A stretch of DNA of 64,000 nt from UBA1756 sp045130235 (GTDB taxonomy: Bacteria; Bacteroidota; Bacteroidia; Bacteroidales; WCHB1-69), in the NCBI GenBank assembly GCA_045130235.1, contig JBGUPJ010000008.1, positions 65,980 to 129,979 on the forward strand. The letters are read 5' to 3'. The translations under genes were made by a program, and so were the position numbers. The notes below the pieces were generated by a model, which saw only the letters and a list, made by a program, of their open reading frames with translations, was not told the origin of the DNA and did no database searches. Of the stretch, positions 62,039-64,000 are shown in pieces (position 1 is the first letter of the stretch; the number at the start of each line of letters is the position of its first letter).

Positions 62039-63577
62039 TTACTCCGCGAACACACTGTCTAATGTGCAGTGTTCCAGCGAATAATCCTTCAGACTATACA
62101 TACCGAACCAGAGCTCTTTGCCATCAAACAGCCAGAGGTTGTGGAGCGTTCTTTTCGTCTTTCCGGGCACCATCACCATCTTCTGCTCCGGACCGTCATC
62201 GTCCAACCGTGCCAGCACCGTGCAGCTCTTGGCGCGGGTGGTGATGGTGGAGTACATGGTGGAACCGTCTTTCTTGTTGAAATTATCCTGATGGTCCTGA
62301 TACAGAACGTACACGGAATTGCCGGATACGAACGAACTGAAGGAGATGCCCAACTTGTCGTAGGTGTACCACTCTGCATTAAAGTTTACGGCACCTTTCT
62401 CGAATTGGGTGGCCTGGTATTTTGCGAGTCTTTTGGCGTGCATCGACCCGCCGTCGGCGTCAAAGTGCTGATACACAATGTCGCGAGCATAGTGGTAGTA
62501 GGTGGTGCCTTGTCCGGTCTCAACCACCATGGCGCGGTGTTCGCCGAGCATCACCACCTCACCATTGTCTAACTCATGGAGGGCTGCGCAATGGGTGTAG
62601 TAGCGGATGAAATAGAGCAGCATATATTCGTGCTTGGGCTGCTGATTTTCAGGAAGTTTGAAGTGCTTAGCGGGTTCGAAGTTCCCTAATTTTTTGTTGA
62701 AGATGCAGGAAAAATACTCCGACGTGGGCTTTTCTTGCTCTTCCGCACAGTAGCCGCCCACAAAGTAGTTGCCGTTGTTCAGCACCAGCAGCCGCATGGA
62801 TTGGATTTCGCCGAAACGGACCGGCTCCACATAGCTTTTGCCACCCTGCTGGGTGCAGGTGAGCAGGTGGATAGAGGAGCTGCCCGTCTTGTCTTTCCGG
62901 CCGGTGCGCATCAACAGCAGCGCATCGCCATCGTTGGTAACAGACAGATCCTCAATGGAAAAGCTGTCCCCGTTGATTTCGGGGGCGAGAATTTTGGAGA
63001 GCACCTCCCGCCCGGCATCATCATACACGTAAAAGTAAAATTTGTCGGCCATCTCCTTCTTGTTGATGCCCACCAGCACGATGGCGTGTTTGGTGTGGTC
63101 GGCCGATTCGGCCACGAACGACTGCACATAGCCGTTGCGGTCGATGTCGAGGGAAAGCACGGTGCGCGGGGTTACCGTATAGTCGTTGGCGCAGTCTTTG
63201 GGGATGGAGGCGGTGGAGAATTCATATTCGGTGGCTTTCGCATAACGCGAGTAGGCCACAAAGTAGGAGTCGCCGGCATCGAAGGCGACCAGCCGCTTGT
63301 AATCCGATGAGAGGTTCAGCACGCACGAGGAGGTGATGTTCGTGGTCTTGTCGTACGTCACGATGGAGTGGTAACACTTCTTCAGTTTCTGCCATATCGG
63401 ACTGCAATAGGCCACCAGCTGCTGGTCGTTGTTAGCCAGTACGGCATGGCTGTAGTGCTCTTTCGAGAAATTCATGACCACCGGTCCGGAGGGTGTTGTG
63501 GAGGTTTGGGCGTGCAGCGATGGCATCAGTCCCACAAACAATAATACGGAAATCAGGGTAAGGGTAATGTGTTTCAT
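62039..63577 (-). CDS. Secreted protein of unknown function
   Basis: 512 residues from the ATG at 63577; the longer frame starts upstream of the promoter and is discounted. Signal peptide about 1-22 (GLMPSLHAQ). The rest is beta-rich with repeated strand-turn units (FDAGDSYFVAYSRYAKATEY, VLNNGNYFVGGYCAEEQEKP, WLFDGKELWFGMYSLKDYSL), which suggests a propeller-like fold but matches no family I can name. No T9SS sorting domain or catalytic motif was recognised. It ends convergently with the RHS-like gene, 46 bp away. Confidence 0.68.
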   Translation of the reverse strand: MKHITLTLISVLLFVGLMPSLHAQTSTTPSGPVVMNFSKEHYSHAVLANNDQQLVAYCSPIWQKLKKCYHSIVTYDKTTNITSSCVLNLSSDYKRLVAFDAGDSYFVAYSRYAKATEYEFSTASIPKDCANDYTVTPRTVLSLDIDRNGYVQSFVAESADHTKHAIVLVGINKKEMADKFYFYVYDDAGREVLSKILAPEINGDSFSIEDLSVTNDGDALLLMRTGRKDKTGSSSIHLLTCTQQGGKSYVEPVRFGEIQSMRLLVLNNGNYFVGGYCAEEQEKPTSEYFSCIFNKKLGNFEPAKHFKLPENQQPKHEYMLLYFIRYYTHCAALHELDNGEVVMLGEHRAMVVETGQGTTYYHYARDIVYQHFDADGGSMHAKRLAKYQATQFEKGAVNFNAEWYTYDKLGISFSSFVSGNSVYVLYQDHQDNFNKKDGSTMYSTITTRAKSCTVLARLDDDGPEQKMVMVPGKTKRTLHNLWLFDGKELWFGMYSLKDYSLEHCTLDSVFAE

Positions 63578-63596
63578 GGTGATAAAATTTGGGTGG

Positions 63597-63605
63597 GCAA
63601 AATTA
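63597..63605 (-). promoter_or_regulatory. Promoter -7 element (TAATTTTGC) for the secreted protein
   Basis: Matches TAnnTTTGC on the minus strand, 20 bp before the ATG at 63577. Confidence 0.6.
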
Positions 63606-63835
63606 AACAAAAAAGTGATAGGGGCAACAAGCGATTTCTTCAATTTTTGCCCTTCAAACGCCTCATCCCCTCTCAAGAACGTGGAAATTCGTGACATTGT
63701 GGAGGTGTTTTAAAAAATTTTTTTCTAGCCGATATTTTTTTGATAGAACGAAAGATACATGTGTTATCTTTCTTAAAAAATGTGTCATTGTGCGGCGTTT
63801 GCGAAAAAGTATGGAAAAACGGTTGGAAAAAGTTG

Positions 63836-63844
63836 TAAATTTGT
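63836..63844 (+). promoter_or_regulatory. Promoter -7-like element (TAAATTTGT) facing right
   Basis: Matches TAnnTTTGY on the plus strand with no gene in the remaining 156 bp; it may serve a gene past the window edge. Confidence 0.4.
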
Positions 63845-63857
63845 GGCGAATTTTGGA

Positions 63858-63904
63858 GGATGGGATGAAAAGATGAAGGGATGAAAGGATGAAGGGATGA
63901 AATG
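63858..63904. repeat. GATGAAAGG-type 9-bp tandem array
   Basis: About five degenerate units (GATGAAAAG, GATGAAGGG, GATGAAAGG) in a row; on the other strand they read like the TTTCATCC units at 49320-49363. Confidence 0.75.
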
Positions 63905-63911
63905 TGTGGGT

Positions 63912-63939
63912 GTAGAGACGTTGCGCGCAACCTCTCTAC
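63912..63939. repeat. GTAGAGACG-family palindromic element (copy 3)
   Basis: GTAGAGACGTTGCG followed at once by its inverted copy CGCAACCTCTCTAC (14-bp arms, one mismatch). Same outer arms as copies 1 and 2 with a different core. Confidence 0.75.
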
Positions 63940-64000
63940 CTTCAACCAATAAACGAAACAACAATAAAAAACCAACAACCAAGAAAACAACAATTTTCCA

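Larger units (their letters stand above)
63606..64000. other. Gene-free region at the right edge
   Basis: No convincing gene. It holds a plus-strand promoter-like element, a tandem array and a palindromic element, listed separately; reading frames here are low-complexity and lack family resemblance. It is probably the upstream region of a gene beyond base 64000. Confidence 0.6.

Noticed and set aside
63673..63993. A 106-residue minus-strand frame at the right edge
   Set aside because: It reads through the tandem array and palindrome, is low-complexity, and overlaps a promoter.

Overview
The window reads as a chromosomal segment of a Gram-negative member of the Bacteroidota, probably Bacteroidales. 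The evidence is type IX secretion (T9SS) sorting domains on many secreted proteins, two streptopain-type C10 peptidases, FISUMP-domain proteins, a fused glycogen synthase/phosphorylase, rnf genes, and a Bacteroidota-type promoter element (TAnnTTTGC) at more than twenty places. No phage, insertion sequence, CRISPR array or rRNA was seen. The species cannot be fixed from the sequence.

Layout. 1-5.1 kb: start of an ABC-F ATPase, sufE, a C10 peptidase and an AddB-like nuclease. 5.1-11.7 kb (minus): lepA and a 1,578-residue T9SS type B surface protein. 11.9-21.8 kb (plus): glycosyltransferase, glycogen synthase-phosphorylase fusion, hpt, adk, tRNA-Pro, an MsbA-like ABC exporter and trmB, with one TonB-like gene on the minus strand. 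21.8-29.1 kb (minus): C10 peptidase, then a tight run rnfB-rnfC-thioredoxin lipoprotein-unknown-LtaS-like enzyme. 29.2-32.1 kb (minus): lysine 5,6-aminomutase beta subunit (kamE) with a glycosyltransferase, and a membrane LytTR regulator with a three-copy direct repeat upstream. 32.3-41 kb: acyl-CoA synthetase, FG-GAP T9SS protein, small basic protein, mfd, tRNA-Lys and free-methionine sulfoxide reductase. 41.3-55.5 kb (plus): two giant collagen-like/FISUMP proteins (2,410 and 2,036 residues) around a small T9SS protein. 55.6-59.4 kb (minus): GDP-heptose genes gmhA, hddA and hddC with a glycosyltransferase. 59.4-63.6 kb: CoA-transferase and two secreted proteins of unknown function.

Working together. 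Housekeeping genes are interleaved with a large secreted and surface repertoire: peptidases, adhesin-like giants and heptose-containing glycan. kamE and the CoA-transferase fit amino-acid fermentation, and Rnf fits ferredoxin-linked energy conservation, but the expected partner genes (kamD, rnfA/D/E/G) are not here. The most unusual stretches are the giant collagen/FISUMP locus, the LytTR operator-like repeat, the split rnf operon, and several families of palindromic or tandem intergenic repeats.
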